Below are positions 1 through 12,320 of a stretch of DNA of 64,000 bases, in pieces. The notes below the pieces were generated by a model. It searched no databases. It was given only the letters and a program-made list of their open reading frames with translations, and was not told where the DNA came from. The translations under genes were made by a program, and so were the position numbers. This stretch comes from Meconema thalassinum (taxonomy: Eukaryota; Arthropoda; Insecta; Orthoptera; Tettigoniidae): positions 529,808,861-529,872,860 of the forward strand of contig OX336390.1 of NCBI GenBank assembly GCA_946902985.2, read 5' to 3'. The stretch's first letter is position 1; every line of letters starts with the position of its first letter.

Positions 1-19
1 TAGTGAATTTTATGATAAA

Positions 20-3000
20 ATGAAAGGAACTGGAGTAAATTTCGAGGAGATGCCAATTAAAAGCACTTTTGTTATCACAGCTGTTGGGAAGAGGTCTAAA
101 GTAATTTCTAAGCAAGTTTTAGTAGACATTAAAATTAATAATCACGTAGAGAAGCAAATTTGCCTTGTAATTCCAAATTTAGTATTCAGTGTTATCTTGG
201 GTTCAGAGTGGCTAAGTAGAGTGTCTGGTAACTTATGATATGATGTAGGGAGTTTGAAATTTAAATGGGGAGATTCTGAAGTAGAAGTAGCGTTCAATGA
301 CCATATTCAGAGAAGTAGTGTTGTAGGTGTGATTTGTACTTTAAATGAGATATCGCCAGCCGTAGAGCGGGGTTCTCCATGTTTTGTGGGCAGTGTGATT
401 ACGAACGGTAGTCTAGAGGACTCGTTACGTGATGCTGCATTTCAGGGAAATATAGAGGTGGAACAATGTGTTCGGCTCTATGATGTGTTATTGTGTAATA
501 GGAGAGTTTTTGAGGATCGCATTGGTATGGCCAATTGCTATACACATTCATTGAACGTTATTGATAGGTCAGTATTCACAGGACATAGATATCCTGTACC
601 TTTCTCTTATCAGAGTGCAGTTGAGGCATAAATTAATCAGATGCTTGAAGATGGGATTATTGAGCACTCTAACAGTCCATATGTTAATTCTTTGATCACG
701 GTACCCAAGACCGACGGCACGGTTCGTATTTGTTTAGACGCTCGTTTGGTTAACAGTAGAATTAGTTCAGATCAGCTGAAATCTATGTCAATAGAGGAAT
801 TAATGCAAACATTTGAGGGGAATAAGTATTTCACTTGTGTAGATTTGAGTTCCAGTTTTTGGCAGGTGCCACTTATGTACGAAGATAGACCATTTACAGC
901 TTTTAGTCATAAATATAACCTTTATCAATTTTGTAGAACACCTTATGGGTTAAAGAGTAGTTCAGCAGCTTTAATTAGGGCTTTAAACATCGCATTAGGG
1001 GATGACACAGGAGAGTTTGTAACCATTTACATTGATGATATGGTAATTAGTTCACCCAGTTTTGAGGAGCATCTACGTCATTTAAATATAGTTTTTCAGA
1101 AGTTAGAACAGGCAGGGTTCACTTTGAAGCTGTCTAAGTCGTCATTCTGTCAGTCAGAAGTGACATTTTAGGTCATAGAATGTCGAGTAGAGGGGTGACA
1201 CCAGAAGAAAGTAGGGTTAATAAGATACTTAACGCAGAGGTGCCACAGAATGTTAAACAGTTAAAAACATACCTGGGAATTTGCAACTTTTCAGGAGGTT
1301 CGTTCTTAAATACTCAGGGTTGGTAGAACCATTCAGGGAATTGCTTAAAAGTGGGACTCGGTGGAGATGGGAGTCCAAGCATGATCAGGCTTTCAGAGCG
1401 CTAAAGGAAGGTTTTGAGAAAGCTGTAGTGCTGAAATATCCTTTAAAAATAAGGAATATGTGGTTATGACAGATGCTTCACATATAGGCATTGCTGGAGA
1501 GTTATGTCAGAAAGATGATGAGGGTAATCTGTGCATTGTATCTTTAGCCTCGCGAGGACTGACAGCAGCAGAGAAAAGATACACGATTACTGAGTTAGAG
1601 CTTTTAGGTATTGTTTTCAGTTTAGGGAAATTTAGAATGTATTTAGTAGGGGGGAAATTTGAGATCCATACAGATCACCATGCATTACTGTATATGAGGA
1701 CTTGTAAACTCAGTTCTAACAGAGTTAGTAGGTGGATTCTTGCTCTGCAGGAATACGAATTCACAGTAAAATATATTAAAGGTAAAGATAACATTCTTGC
1801 AGACATGCTATCAAGGGACACTAATTTATGTAGGGATTATCCTGTGGTTAAAGCAGAGGACGGTATTTTAATATGTGCATGTGTGGACAGTAGCAACAGG
1901 GCATCGTTACAGAGACTGAGAAATATGCTAGTGGAGCAACGTGATGACGTTAAGTTAGGGGAGTCACTGGCTAGGTTGGAAATAGGTGAAGAAGAATATG
2001 TGAAAGTAGGACGGTTCACGTACAAGATGCAGGATGGGCTTCTTGCACGGAAATGTAGGAATAATCGGTGGGCAATATGTGTTCCTGCCACTTTGCGGGA
2101 GGAGCTAATTTGGTTCATTCATAGGGAATTAGGACACTTTGGTGCTGCCAAGGTCTTCTATGAAATTGGTCGTGACTTCATTTGGAGTAAAATGGGAAGG
2201 GATGTTAGGAGGATTTTAGCTAAGTGTGACACCTGTCAAAGGAGTAAATATCCAGTTAAATATTTAGTGGGGGAGAGATCTGCAGTTCTCACAAGTAGTC
2301 CCGGCGAACTACTGTGTGTGGATTTATTTGGCCCGATCGTTAAAGGACAGTACGGCTACGAGTACATTTTTATAGTTATTGACGCTTTTAGTAAGTATGT
2401 CAAGCTATATCCGCTAAGGAAAGCCACGGGACTAGCGTGTAGCCGTCTGATCATTAATAAGTATAGCGGCTTCGGTGGCGTAGTTGGTAGCATGCTGAGC
2501 TTCTATGCCCAAGATAGCGGGTTCAAACCCGGCCGAAGCCGTCGGATTTTTTAAGAGCGTTAAAAATCCCTCAGTATGCCTTCCTTCGGAGGGGAAGTAA
2601 AGCCGGCGGTCCCATGTCATAGATTTATGGCATGTTAAAGATCCTTCCACTAATTGCACCTGTGTGAAGCTAAATTGGATAGGTTAAGAATGTAAACAAC
2701 GCTCTTAGGTTTCTACGTTCGTTGCCAAGCGCTGACTGCGGTGGCGTCTAGTAGCTAAGTTCTGAATTAGACCTAGTAGTCGTTGACGGTGGCGCTTGGC
2801 GGCAAAAGTAGGAACTATTTCAAAAATTATAAGTTGCAGTACTTAAAATTAAAAAACAGATACACACACTAATACAGTCATCACAATTAACACCGGTTAT
2901 CAGACAGATTCTACACACACCCAAAGTACACGGGGCTACATGACCGCGTTGTCGCAGCCCCTAAACTTAAGAACCAACCAACCAACCATTAATAAGTATG

Positions 3001-3649
3001 AACCTGAGTATGGCCTTCCTCTCAGGATACTATCTGACAGTGGACCACAGTTTACTGCAAAGAAATGGAGAACCAGTATGCAGGAAGCTGGTATAACACA
3101 CGTTCATTCCTCTGTAAGGTACCCTCAGGGTAATTCTGCAGAGCGTCCATTAAGGGAAGTGGCTCGTCTTTTTCGGACTCTAGTGCATGACAAGCATGCG
3201 GCCTGGGTTGGACATCTTCCCAAGGTCGAGACTTGGCTGAATTCTGTCCAGCATGAGAGCACAAAATTGACACCATACGAAGTTCACTTCGGAAAGAGAC
3301 CACAAAATGAACTAGCGAGGGTGTTGGGATTAAATGAGGGTAAGCAACCTGGGATGGATTACATTGTCCAGTTGGCGAAACAGAATTTATCTAAGTCAGC
3401 ACAAAAGAGAATTCGCCAACAAAAAGAAACTAAATTTGACCTATTCGAGCCGGGAGACAGAGTCTTACTTAGAGTGCCGAAACAGTCAAATAAGCTAGAG
3501 AAAGTCATGTCCAAGTTCTTTTATCTCTACGAGGGCCCATTTATAGTTTCCAAACGTATTGGCAAAACAGCATATGTGCTGGAAGATAGTAAGGGAAACA
3601 GATTATACGGGACGTATAATATACATAGTCTACGAAAATATGTGTCATA
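20..3649 (+). pseudogene. Ty3/gypsy pol pseudogene (protease end, RT, RNase H, integrase)
   Basis: This is the polyprotein that copies retrotransposon RNA into DNA and integrates it. 20-238 gives the end of a retropepsin (ILGSEWL). 254-1171 is the linker and reverse transcriptase, with VDLSSSFWQVPL and the catalytic YIDD box at 1028-1039. 1460-1830 is RNase H (TDAS, HTDHHAL). An integrase HHCC zinc finger lies at about 2117-2240, and a DDE core has Asp in VDLFGP, Asp in SDSGPQF and Glu in NSAERPLRE. The C-terminal region ends in a conserved GPF-like segment and a stop at 3648-3650. Breaks seen: an in-frame TAA at 629-631, a frame change at about 1170 after the RT, others near 1270 and 1457, and a SINE between 2464 and 2988. 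It cannot make a functional polyprotein. Confidence 0.88.
2465..2987 (+). mobile_element. tRNA-derived SINE (family 1) inside gypsy integrase
   Basis: The head resembles a tRNA: an A box TGGCGTAGTTGG, a B box GGTTCAAACCC and an 8-bp pairing of GGCTTCGG with CCGAAGCC. These are RNA polymerase III promoter elements. The body is about 440 bp and the 3' end is a short CCAA repeat. A perfect 12-bp target duplication, ATTAATAAGTAT, flanks it (2453-2464 and 2988-2999). It interrupts the integrase core, whose reading resumes exactly after the second duplicate. Related copies lie on the minus strand at 16845 and 51218. Confidence 0.92.
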
Positions 3650-3750
3650 AAGTGAGTGAGTTTAGCAGGCGAGCCAGCCTATCAAATGAGTAAGTGTGGT
3701 ATTTGGTGCGTGGAAGATCTGGTCTTCAAGGTAGGCGTATCAGAAGTCAC

Positions 3751-3764
3751 ACAGGGGGGTAATA
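3751..3764 (+). promoter_or_regulatory. Probable polypurine tract of the first gypsy element
   Basis: The run ACAGGGGGGTAATA lies about 100 bp after the pol stop and immediately before a TGTAAG sequence, which is the expected placement of the plus-strand primer next to a 3' LTR. No second LTR is in the window to confirm it. Confidence 0.5.
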
Positions 3765-5695
3765 TGTAAGTAAATGAGAGTTTTTAAGGTACAGGGAAAT
3801 ATGACGGGATTGTCGGATGCTCTTGAGCACTAAAATGTCTCGATACACCAAGGCCAGAATTTGGTAGCGCTGGTGAATTCCCATTTGTCTCCTAGAGATG
3901 GGTAAGCGCTTGAACAGGGTATTTTTGCTTAAGGCGTCCACGAGACAAAAGATGATCCATCAGAAGGCGAGACAGTCCTTCATGAAACTCATACATATCA
4001 GCACACGTGATTTCTGTTTACGGCCTCGCCATGTAAGATTCGTAAGTGTGTAATTTAAGGTAATTTGTACAAAGGTATTATTTGTGTGAGGAGAACTGGT
4101 CTGTGTTGAGAACTAGTATTAAGTAGAATATGGTCTACGGGAACGTAAGAAGACAGGGCGATTACGGCACAGAAATATTTGGTGTTATATGTAATGCGCA
4201 CTTACTGTTTTTTTTTCAGAAGTCAATATTAATTTAATCTACTTTAAAGAGAGATTAAGTATTATGGTCACGAGGCGCTGCCACAATAGTGTGATCGTGT
4301 GCTCAGTGATAAGTGAGATTAAATTTCACCATAAGGAAGGGACCTCCAGTGAAATTAGGAAGTTCTATGGTGATATAAATATATCAGAACACCTTCAATG
4401 CGTGTGATATGACATCATAAATACATAGTGCTCACACATTATTTATGTCTATTTTTCCAACATAGAGAAATTTGAGAGGTGAAAATATCCGTGGAACATT
4501 ATTATTTATGAAAAACATTGGACTGGTTGCAAAGTGCAATCCATAGTGACAACAAACTTTGACGCAAAGTGCGTGAAGAAAAATTATGAGTGTATATATC
4601 TGTAATTTAGGGTGATTTCATTTATGTAATATGTATTTTGGATGGGGATTATTAACGTGTCTGGGATAATCGGATAATGGACCGTCGTCACGGTAAATCA
4701 TCCGATGATCCGAGGCGAATATGTAACGTGTTTTTCGAGGGGTTTTTATGCAACTGGCATAAGTCAGTAGGAAGCCATTCTATATTTATTTACGCGGCAA
4801 ATTGTTCAGCCAAGAGAATTCTTCATGTTAATTTATTATTATTATTAACTTATTATTATCATCAACTTATTATTATTATTATTAAATGATTTTGGAGCAT
4901 TTTCTTATAAAATTATAAGCATACAGATAGGTTTTCTATGATTATAGAAAACACTATCAAGCAAATTATTACGATCAACATTAGCGTAGAAAATTATATG
5001 ATTACGGAATTTTACGGAGTTTCGTCAGTTAGGGTATATTGAGAGACATGAGTCACTGGAAATTCAGATACAGGCTTATGCTTGTTAAGTAGTATGACGT
5101 AAGGCTGGGTCGCATCGTCAAGAAAAGGCGGATGTATGGAACGGCAATCGACTTCACCCTCCCGCCGAGTGTAATGAGCTAGAGGAGGGGAGTAGCGCGT
5201 GAGGGGTCAGCCAATCAGTGGTGAGCGAGCGGGAAGAAGTCGGCTGAAGAGTGGGGATGCGGTGGGTGCATATATGGTTGGCACGCCGTGGAAACAAGGA
5301 CTATCGTTATAAAATTTAACCAGTATGGTTGCACGAGTGAGTGGCTCCGATGTTCAGTGGAGTTAGCGACTATCTTTGTGAAACTTAACCGTTGTGGTTG
5401 TACGTGTTGGTTCCGATGTTCGGACCTTAAATCTTCATATCTACAAATATATCATCAACAACGAAGAAGATGACGACGTCCAGGAGGCTATGGGAAGCTC
5501 ACTTCAACATCCAGTACGAGGGAAATGCTACGGCAATTTCCAGTGGTAAGCGCGAATGACACATAACTACGCAATCGCTCTTCTTTCTTTGTTTCATATT
5601 CAGTAATTCAGTAAATTCATAGCTTGGGAATAAGAGTAAAATCAGTAATTTATCCGACTCCGTTTTCACGTAATTTTCTAGCGGTAATATTTACA
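3765..5695 (+). repeat. Putative 3' LTR / 3' non-coding end of first gypsy element
   Basis: About 1.9 kb without coding potential follows the polypurine tract. A TATA-like CATATATGG stands near 5269 in a locally GC-richer stretch (5100-5290) that could be the LTR promoter. TGTAAGTA at the left and TTTACA at the right give a weak inverted end. The left LTR is off the window, so length and end are tentative. Short (ATT)n runs occur at about 4829-4884 and 5724-5740. Confidence 0.4.
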
Positions 5696-8600
5696 TCGCA
5701 AGGCTCCAATTTAAATTCAAACTTATTATTATTATTATTATTAATTTTGCTATACTTGTTTTTATACAATAAATTCATTTCTTTTAACCATGCAATCTTT
5801 GTTTTCAGTAGGTAGCATTAGATATAGACCAATTCCTTCTCCTGATACAATTGTTTGTTGGGTTAATGATCCAATCATACCACGATCTGAGAGTAAAGAT
5901 TCTTGAAGGTGTTCTACCAGAGCAAGGTGTTGTTAAATACAAATTTAGATTTCAACATAGCGTTGAGGTCTTGGCGCCCATTAAAACAACATATCTTAGT
6001 AGAAAACAGTATATTTGTCACGCAACAGTGAGGGCTATAGAAATCATTACAACGTATTTATAATCTTGTATCGGCCTCCATTTTATACCCGCAAGCTCTC
6101 TACACAGACATAGTGGTATTCATTCTTGAAGCCTTAATATCTTGAAGAAAAATGTTGCCAGCTTCAAAAGCTGAAGTAAAGTTGACAGGGGTCTGATCAA
6201 AGTGATCCATGATGAAAATTATTAACATGACCCATCTGTGTTGTGTTCAGTACTCCTAGTACGCTTATAATCTCATTCAGCACGAGTACAAATTCTGTCG
6301 AGTTGGCTGGGCAGAGCTTCTCACTCTTCAGATCGCACAAGGCAAACCTGTATTCCCAATATTGGCTTAAGTATTGTACTGTACAAGAAAGGTAATAAAA
6401 GTACCGATTTATCTTGTCTGGTCTATTAACAAGAAAAAAGCTTGTCCTCTGACTGTTGGATTAAATAATCTAGCTTTGAATAATTGTGGACAGAAAGAAA
6501 GAAATGTAGACAAAGTCTACCATATGTCCAGTTGTAGCAGTGAATAATTACCAGGTGCCACAAATTTGTATAACTTCGGTGATAACGTTGAAAAGTTCGG
6601 AGATCACTTAAAATGTTTAACACTTTCCTAATACCAGTAACCATGTACTGTTGAAACACTAAGTCCCAGCAACTGTGCTGTAAATAACGAAGACTTTGCA
6701 ACCATGTGCACGAAGATTATAACAGTGTTCGGAGTCGTAGAGTGTTGAGCGGCTAGAGCGCTTACGTAGTACTGCACGTCCATAGCAACGGAGTGTTGAT
6801 GGAGAAGTGAACATACATAGCTCGAGCGGGCGTGCCTTATATACTCCTCGACTGGCTGCTCGAGGTCACTGCGGAGAAAATGCTGGAACTAAAACATCTC
6901 ATATCTCAGCTTCCGCTCGATCAATTTCCTCGAAATAAAGCACATTCTTCCTCCCTTATCCATGCCAGTAATCTGATATAGGTCTCAAGATTCTACTCCA
7001 TCGGTAAATATTTAATGACATTTAGCCTCGACTATGACGCTCTCGGCCTACGTCACTTAACCACCTCTTGGCTGTCAAAACCTTCGAAATGCTTCTAAGA
7101 AGGTTTGGCGCGCGCAATTCAAACTTTCAATTCTGGACTTAGCATTGTGGCCTGTACCCACAAATCTAGGCCACTGGATTTGGGCACAATATCGCATATC
7201 GCACGTGTAAGTCACGTGTAAAAATTCTACGGTGCCCCTTGACCGCTTGGCAATCGCATTGTTGAATTTTACAGTTTATGTTTGATTCCACGATAACCTT
7301 ATAGCCATTTGCAAACTTTCACAGAAATTTAATAAATTGAGTGGCATTGCTTCTTACAGAAATAGATGGAAAGTTGGATGTCACCTCTTGTGATAGGCCT
7401 ATTGTTGTCATGGTTACCGGCTTGCATGACTTCATTAGTTTCTTCTAGTTCTTCTTCTTTCGGAAGGGTGAGCCATTTTTATGAGATATATAAGTTACTC
7501 CTTTGTGCCATTTTTATCTGACGTGATCAATGCACGCCTTTGTGAAACCTTGGCTGTGAAGCTATTAATAGCCCTCTGATGTCTTAATACCATATATGGA
7601 CATATCTGCATCTTGTCCCCTTATTGGCCAGTGATTTATATTTTGGAAGGGGTCGTGACCAATCAAATTTTAGCACGCAGTTACCTTTGTTTTGCGTCGT
7701 CATTTGCTTTGTTTCGAGGCATTTCTTCCTTGCAGCCAAGTAGGCTAGACGTATTCCGATATTCTAGGGAAAGTGCCCGCGTTCAAGGTGAAACCATGGC
7801 GAGGTGTCTGTATGTCGTAATCAGTAATTGCTTTACTGTAGTTCTGTTTCATATTTCGGTAATTTAAAACTCTTTTTCTGTGTTATTTTCTTTTGGTCGC
7901 GTGTACTTGTCCCCTCCCGATATTTTCCCTCCGCCCTTTGTGTGCGTGTAATTGCTGGTGAGTTTTGTTTTGTATGATAGTGTTATTTTCATTTATTTTG
8001 ATAACGTAGTTTTTGTACTTTAAGGGTTGAAAGTCATGTATGTGGGCTTGTCTTCGCTTTACTCTGGTGTGCTTGACGGTGGGTTTGCCTACCTTGTAGG
8101 GGGCATCTTTGGGTCTGTCATCCAGAGTGTATCTTATCGTAGAACAACATAACGGGATTGGAGATTATTTTTCTTGCTTCCCGTAATGCTTTGTTCTTTA
8201 TCTTAAAGAGTTCACAAAAGGAGGTCTCGCCTTTGCTATTTTGCTGGTGACCTAACCTGTGATATTCTTGTGTCTGTGAATGCCCATATTTTGCGCATCA
8301 CATATTTTCGTCGTCTTTGTGTGCCCTTATCTCCTACGCATACTTTCAATTTTTAAAGTATATTTTTGGCTTTGCCGATAACTTAATGTAATTTTTCCTT
8401 TTGTCTAAATTCCTATTTTTCTCGTAACTCACTAGATCTTGCATGTGCCTCCGCGTCTTTCTTCCTCATTCCTCCCCTCCCTCTCACCCCTCTCCACCCC
8501 GTTCTGAACCATTGCACCCCCCTCCTATTTTGTTCATCCCTTTTGACACGCTTTGTCTAAATTGGGAGAACGTATCTTGACTTCGTAGAGTGTAGTCGTT

Positions 8601-9599
8601 TCGGAGTTTTGTCTTTTTTATTTAATTGCGACATACTTACATTTAGTCATCGTTTCATCTTGCCTTGATCACGTTACCTTAACTTATCTTATTTTATTTC
8701 ATTTTAATATAATTTAATTTAGTATATTTTCGATTTTCTTCCTAATTTGTATTTTTTCTTGCGGTAAATTAATTTTGTGTTTAATTTGTTGGTCATTTCT
8801 CTTCTTGCTTTTAATATCTCTGGGATCGTTGTACATTGTGGTTCTTATTTAAATACATTTTATCTTTGCCTAAGTATCTCTGCTTTTGCGTCACGTCTTA
8901 TTTTAATTTTAGTAACCTTCTTCGAGTTTTGTCTGGTTTTTGCTATATTTCGGTTTGTCGGTCTTATTAGCGTACTTGTGACGTTAATACGACCTACACG
9001 GCCTCTGATTTAAATTTGTTCATCTTTGGATTTTACTGTAGTTTAATTTTAATTAGCTTTCCCCCTTTCTTTTGGGATTGCTTTCTGGTTTGCCTTTTAA
9101 AATTTGGGCCCAGCGAAAGCCAAACAAGACTGCGATCTCCCCGTTTTTCTTTCTTCTATTTTATTTTTATTTTATATTTCTTCGGGGATAGGGGAAGAGC
9201 TTCAGCTACGTTTCCACTGACGTCTGCTGCGTACGTAAGTATATGTTTATTTCTATTATTTCATCTTAAGTTACGTACAAATGCATAGAGAATATGTCAG
9301 AAACGTGGTTTTAGAGCCTTAAGACGTAGTAGCCTCCGAGCCACCGAGGGGCTGAAAATTAGCTTTGTCTTGTCCTTGTACGCCATAATATAATAATAAT
9401 CATAATACTAATTTAATAATATAGGGATAGGGATATAATAGACCTTCACTACCACACCCGCAAATGTAAATCGCGTGAAAAAAAAATCTAGAGTACCCCT
9501 TGGCGCCCTTAAGCGCAATATATACGTATTGATGAATTTTACAGCTTAAGTTGGTTCCGTGATAACCTTTTAGCCGTTTGCGAACGTTCACAGTAATGT
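5696..9599. other. Non-coding region, repeats only
   Basis: No convincing gene was found; open frames are short and low in complexity, and 7860-9250 is very T-rich on the plus strand. 7190-7400 is one copy of an interspersed repeat whose second copy flanks the Helentron-like element at 9440-9599 and 10828-10900. A stretch near 9300-9390 resembles 10950-11060 and 14750-14850. Confidence 0.5.
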
Positions 9600-10827
9600 A
9601 ACAAGATGTTCAGTAAAGAACATATAGCCTACTTTCCCCTAAATGCATGGGTATTGTTATAACTCTTTGTCCATTTCAAGGAGTATAATTGAATGTTGGT
9701 TGTAGTAGCTTGTTGAAATACAACATGCTATACGGATATTAAACATGAATTTGAGGTGCCCTTTGCTAGTTTTACCTCTGTAAAAAAATGATTCAATTCA
9801 GCTTCACCGTGTTTGAATTGATATGGGGAATAGATCTGAACACCTAAATGACCGCTATCTGCAAACTATTGGGCTGATGACCTTGTAGATCAGTCAAAAG
9901 ATGCTTCCCACAAAAAGGTATGTTGTTGCAAAATTTGGTAGAGATCAAATTATTAGGTTGGTCGTAATTTGATTTAAGCTTTTAACATTTAGATGTCCGC
10001 CATTACGTTTCCGTCAAGATGGTGGCAATATAAAACATGACACTGAGGTGCCCTTTGCTAATGCTACCTTTGTACCAAATTTTGTTCAATTCGGTTTCAC
10101 CGTGTTTGAATAGATAGGGGGAATCAATTTGCACACAAACATGGCCGCCATCCGCAATGTATTGGGCTGATGACCTTGTAGTGAGATCAAAAGATTCTCC
10201 ATGCATAAAGGTATAATGTTGCAAAAGTTGAAAGAGATCAGATGATTACATTGGTCGTAATTTGATTTAAGCTTTTAACATTTAGGTGGCCGCCATTACG
10301 TTTTCGTCAAGATGGCGGCGATATAAAACATGGCACTGAGGTGACCTTTGCTAGTGCTACCTCTGTACCAAATTTCGTTCAATTCGGTTTCACCGTGTTT
10401 GAATTGATAGGGGGAATCGATTTGCACACATACATGGCCGCCATCTGCAAACTATTGGGCTGATGACCTTGTAGTTTAGTCAAAAGACGCTCGCCATATA
10501 AATATATTTTGTTGTAAATTTGGTAGAGATCGGATGATTAGGTTAGTCGTAATTTGATTTAAGCTTTGAACATTTGGGTGGCCGCCATTACGTTTCCGTC
10601 AAGATGGCAGCGATACAAAACAAGGCACTGAGGTGCCCTTTGCTAGTTCTACCTCTGTACCAAATTGCATTCTATTCTGTTTCACCGTGTTCGAATTGAT
10701 AAGGGGGGACAGACATTCAGAGTACACACACTCACACACAGACTCACACACACGCAGACACACAATTTTTGGCGCTGTGTAGATCTCATAAGTCTACTTT
10801 CATTTTTGCAAAAATCGAAAGTAGGCT
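9600..10827 (-). mobile_element. Non-autonomous Helentron-like element, copy A
   Basis: Read on the minus strand it begins AGCCTACTTTC, forms a 5' hairpin with GAAAGTAGACTTATGAGATC, and ends with a short 3' hairpin then ATCTTGTT, matching the other copies. The interior is a tandem array of about 290-bp units (phases near 9762, 10051, 10343 and 10636) followed by an AC-rich microsatellite. Comparison with the uninterrupted repeat at 7190-7400 shows no target duplication. The class (Helentron/HINE) is inferred from structure; no Rep/helicase is present. Confidence 0.7.
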
Positions 10828-11094
10828 AATAAATGGAATGGCATTGCATCTTATAGAAATAGATGGACTTCTGAGATTGTGTTGCCATGGATACCGGCTT
10901 GCATTCTTTCAATGAATTTAGTTTTATGGGAATATCTCAAAAACTGTTGGTTTTAGGACCTTAAAAAGTGGTTTTCGGGGCCCATTGGGCCTCCGAGTTT
11001 TGTTTCTCACATTGAGACGCAGAAAATGAGCTTTGTCTCGTCTTTCTACGCCCATTTCAGCATGCATTTTAAGGGGGTAGGCCCTCCTTTATGA

Positions 11095-11818
11095 TGGGTT
11101 CCCCCAGGGGCTCACATCTTGTGGGCGTGGGTTGGCGACCACGGGGCCCCAGCTGAGTCCGGCATTGCTTCCACTTACTTGTGCCGGGCTCCTCTCTGTC
11201 TTCTTTCCTGTCAACCTCACTTGGTCAACTCTTGTTCTCTTCTGACCCCGACGGTATTAGGGTATCCGAGGCCTAGGGAGTCGCTTCCTTTCCCGCCTTA
11301 ATTGGCCCTTGTCTCATCTTTTCTGATACCCTCCTTCTGCGAGGGGTCAGCCTTCTTTTTCTCTTCCTTTTACCTCCTGCCTTGTGCTCTAGGCCCTTAA
11401 GGAGGCAGGGTGTATGTAGCCCCACCACTTCTGGTGCACCCTAGATAATGCTACACCCTCAGGGGCTCACGGCTGGTGAGTTCGGGAGTTGGCGACCCCG
11501 AGGGATTCCTGAGCTGGGTCCGTTTTCCCCTTTTGTCCCTTACCTTTGGGGCGGACCCTCTCCTCTTTCACTTTCCTATATGCCTTTCATGGCTCTCCTT
11601 CCTTCCAAGTCCCTCAATCCGCCTTCTCCGAGGGTTGAGGGCATTTCTTTTCCTTCTGTCCTTTTATTTGCCTTATTCTTCTTTTAGTATGTAGGTTAGT
11701 AGTTAATTTTAGTTTTAAGTTCGCTTTTCATTTTCATCTTCACGATCACCCAAACCATCAGGGGCCGATAACCTAGATGTTAGGTCCCTTAAAACAACAA
11801 TTATCATCATCATCATCA
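11095..11818 (+). mobile_element. Retroposed 0.72-kb repeat R1 with (CAT)n tail, copy 1
   Basis: A non-coding, C/T-rich unit ends with GCCGATAACCTAGATG, an A-rich stretch and a (CAT)n tail. A near-perfect 12-bp duplication (CCTCCTTTATGA at 11083, CCTCTTTTATGA at 11819) flanks it, the signature of LINE-mediated insertion. It could be a SINE or a LINE 3' untranslated region. Copies lie at 23231-23975 and, truncated, at 26756-26960. Apparent ORFs inside (for example 11448-11687) are by-products. Confidence 0.8.
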
Positions 11819-12128
11819 CCTCTTTTATGAGAGGTATGGAGAAGAGTTACATCATTGATTACTTTCGTGCCTCTGATGGACATTTGTACCAAATTTTACG
11901 TTGATCCACTCAGCAGTTCTCGAGTGATGCGCGTGCAAAGTTGTACACAGACAGACAAACAGAAGACAGACAAAAAAAATGTTTTTGCGCGCAACCGTCA
12001 TAAACCAGTCTGAAACACGTTACTAACCCAAATTTCCGTGGAAATTCAGAAAAAAAAACAGACAAACTTACATTTTTAGCCTATTTTCAATTTTGAAAAA
12101 ATAGGCTTATGAGATCACCTTTTGTCCG

Positions 12129-12135
12129 TGTGTGT

Positions 12136-12188
<53 letters not shown>
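12129..12188 (+). repeat. (GT)n microsatellite
   Basis: Near-pure GT run just inside the 5' end of the Helentron-like element. Comparable runs occupy the same place in copies E (about 34690-34740) and G (CTGT repeats, about 61700-61750). Confidence 0.95.
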
Positions 12189-12189
<1 letters not shown>

Positions 12190-12320
12190 TTCGTGTGTGT
12201 GTCCCCCCCTAATAAAATCTAAACGGCTGGAGCGATTTCAATGAAACTCGGTATGTTCATAGCACTATTCCCGGCGACCTCGACCATGCCCTTCAAATTT
12301 TGTTACGTCTCACCAATGCA

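Larger units (their letters stand above)
1..5695 (+). mobile_element. Ty3/gypsy LTR retrotransposon, decayed, truncated by left window edge
   Basis: The order protease end, reverse transcriptase, RNase H, integrase, polypurine tract, LTR-like tail is that of a Ty3/gypsy element read on the plus strand. Gag, the 5' LTR and the protease active site lie outside the window. The coding part is broken by stops and frameshifts and by a SINE in the integrase. The right boundary rests on a weak inverted match: TGTAAGTA after the polypurine tract against a TTTACA end near 5695. It is uncertain by hundreds of bases. Confidence 0.8.

Noticed and set aside
11119..11694. ORFs in repeat R1
   Set aside because: The corresponding frames are not preserved between copies at 11095 and 23231, and the unit is retroposed non-coding sequence.
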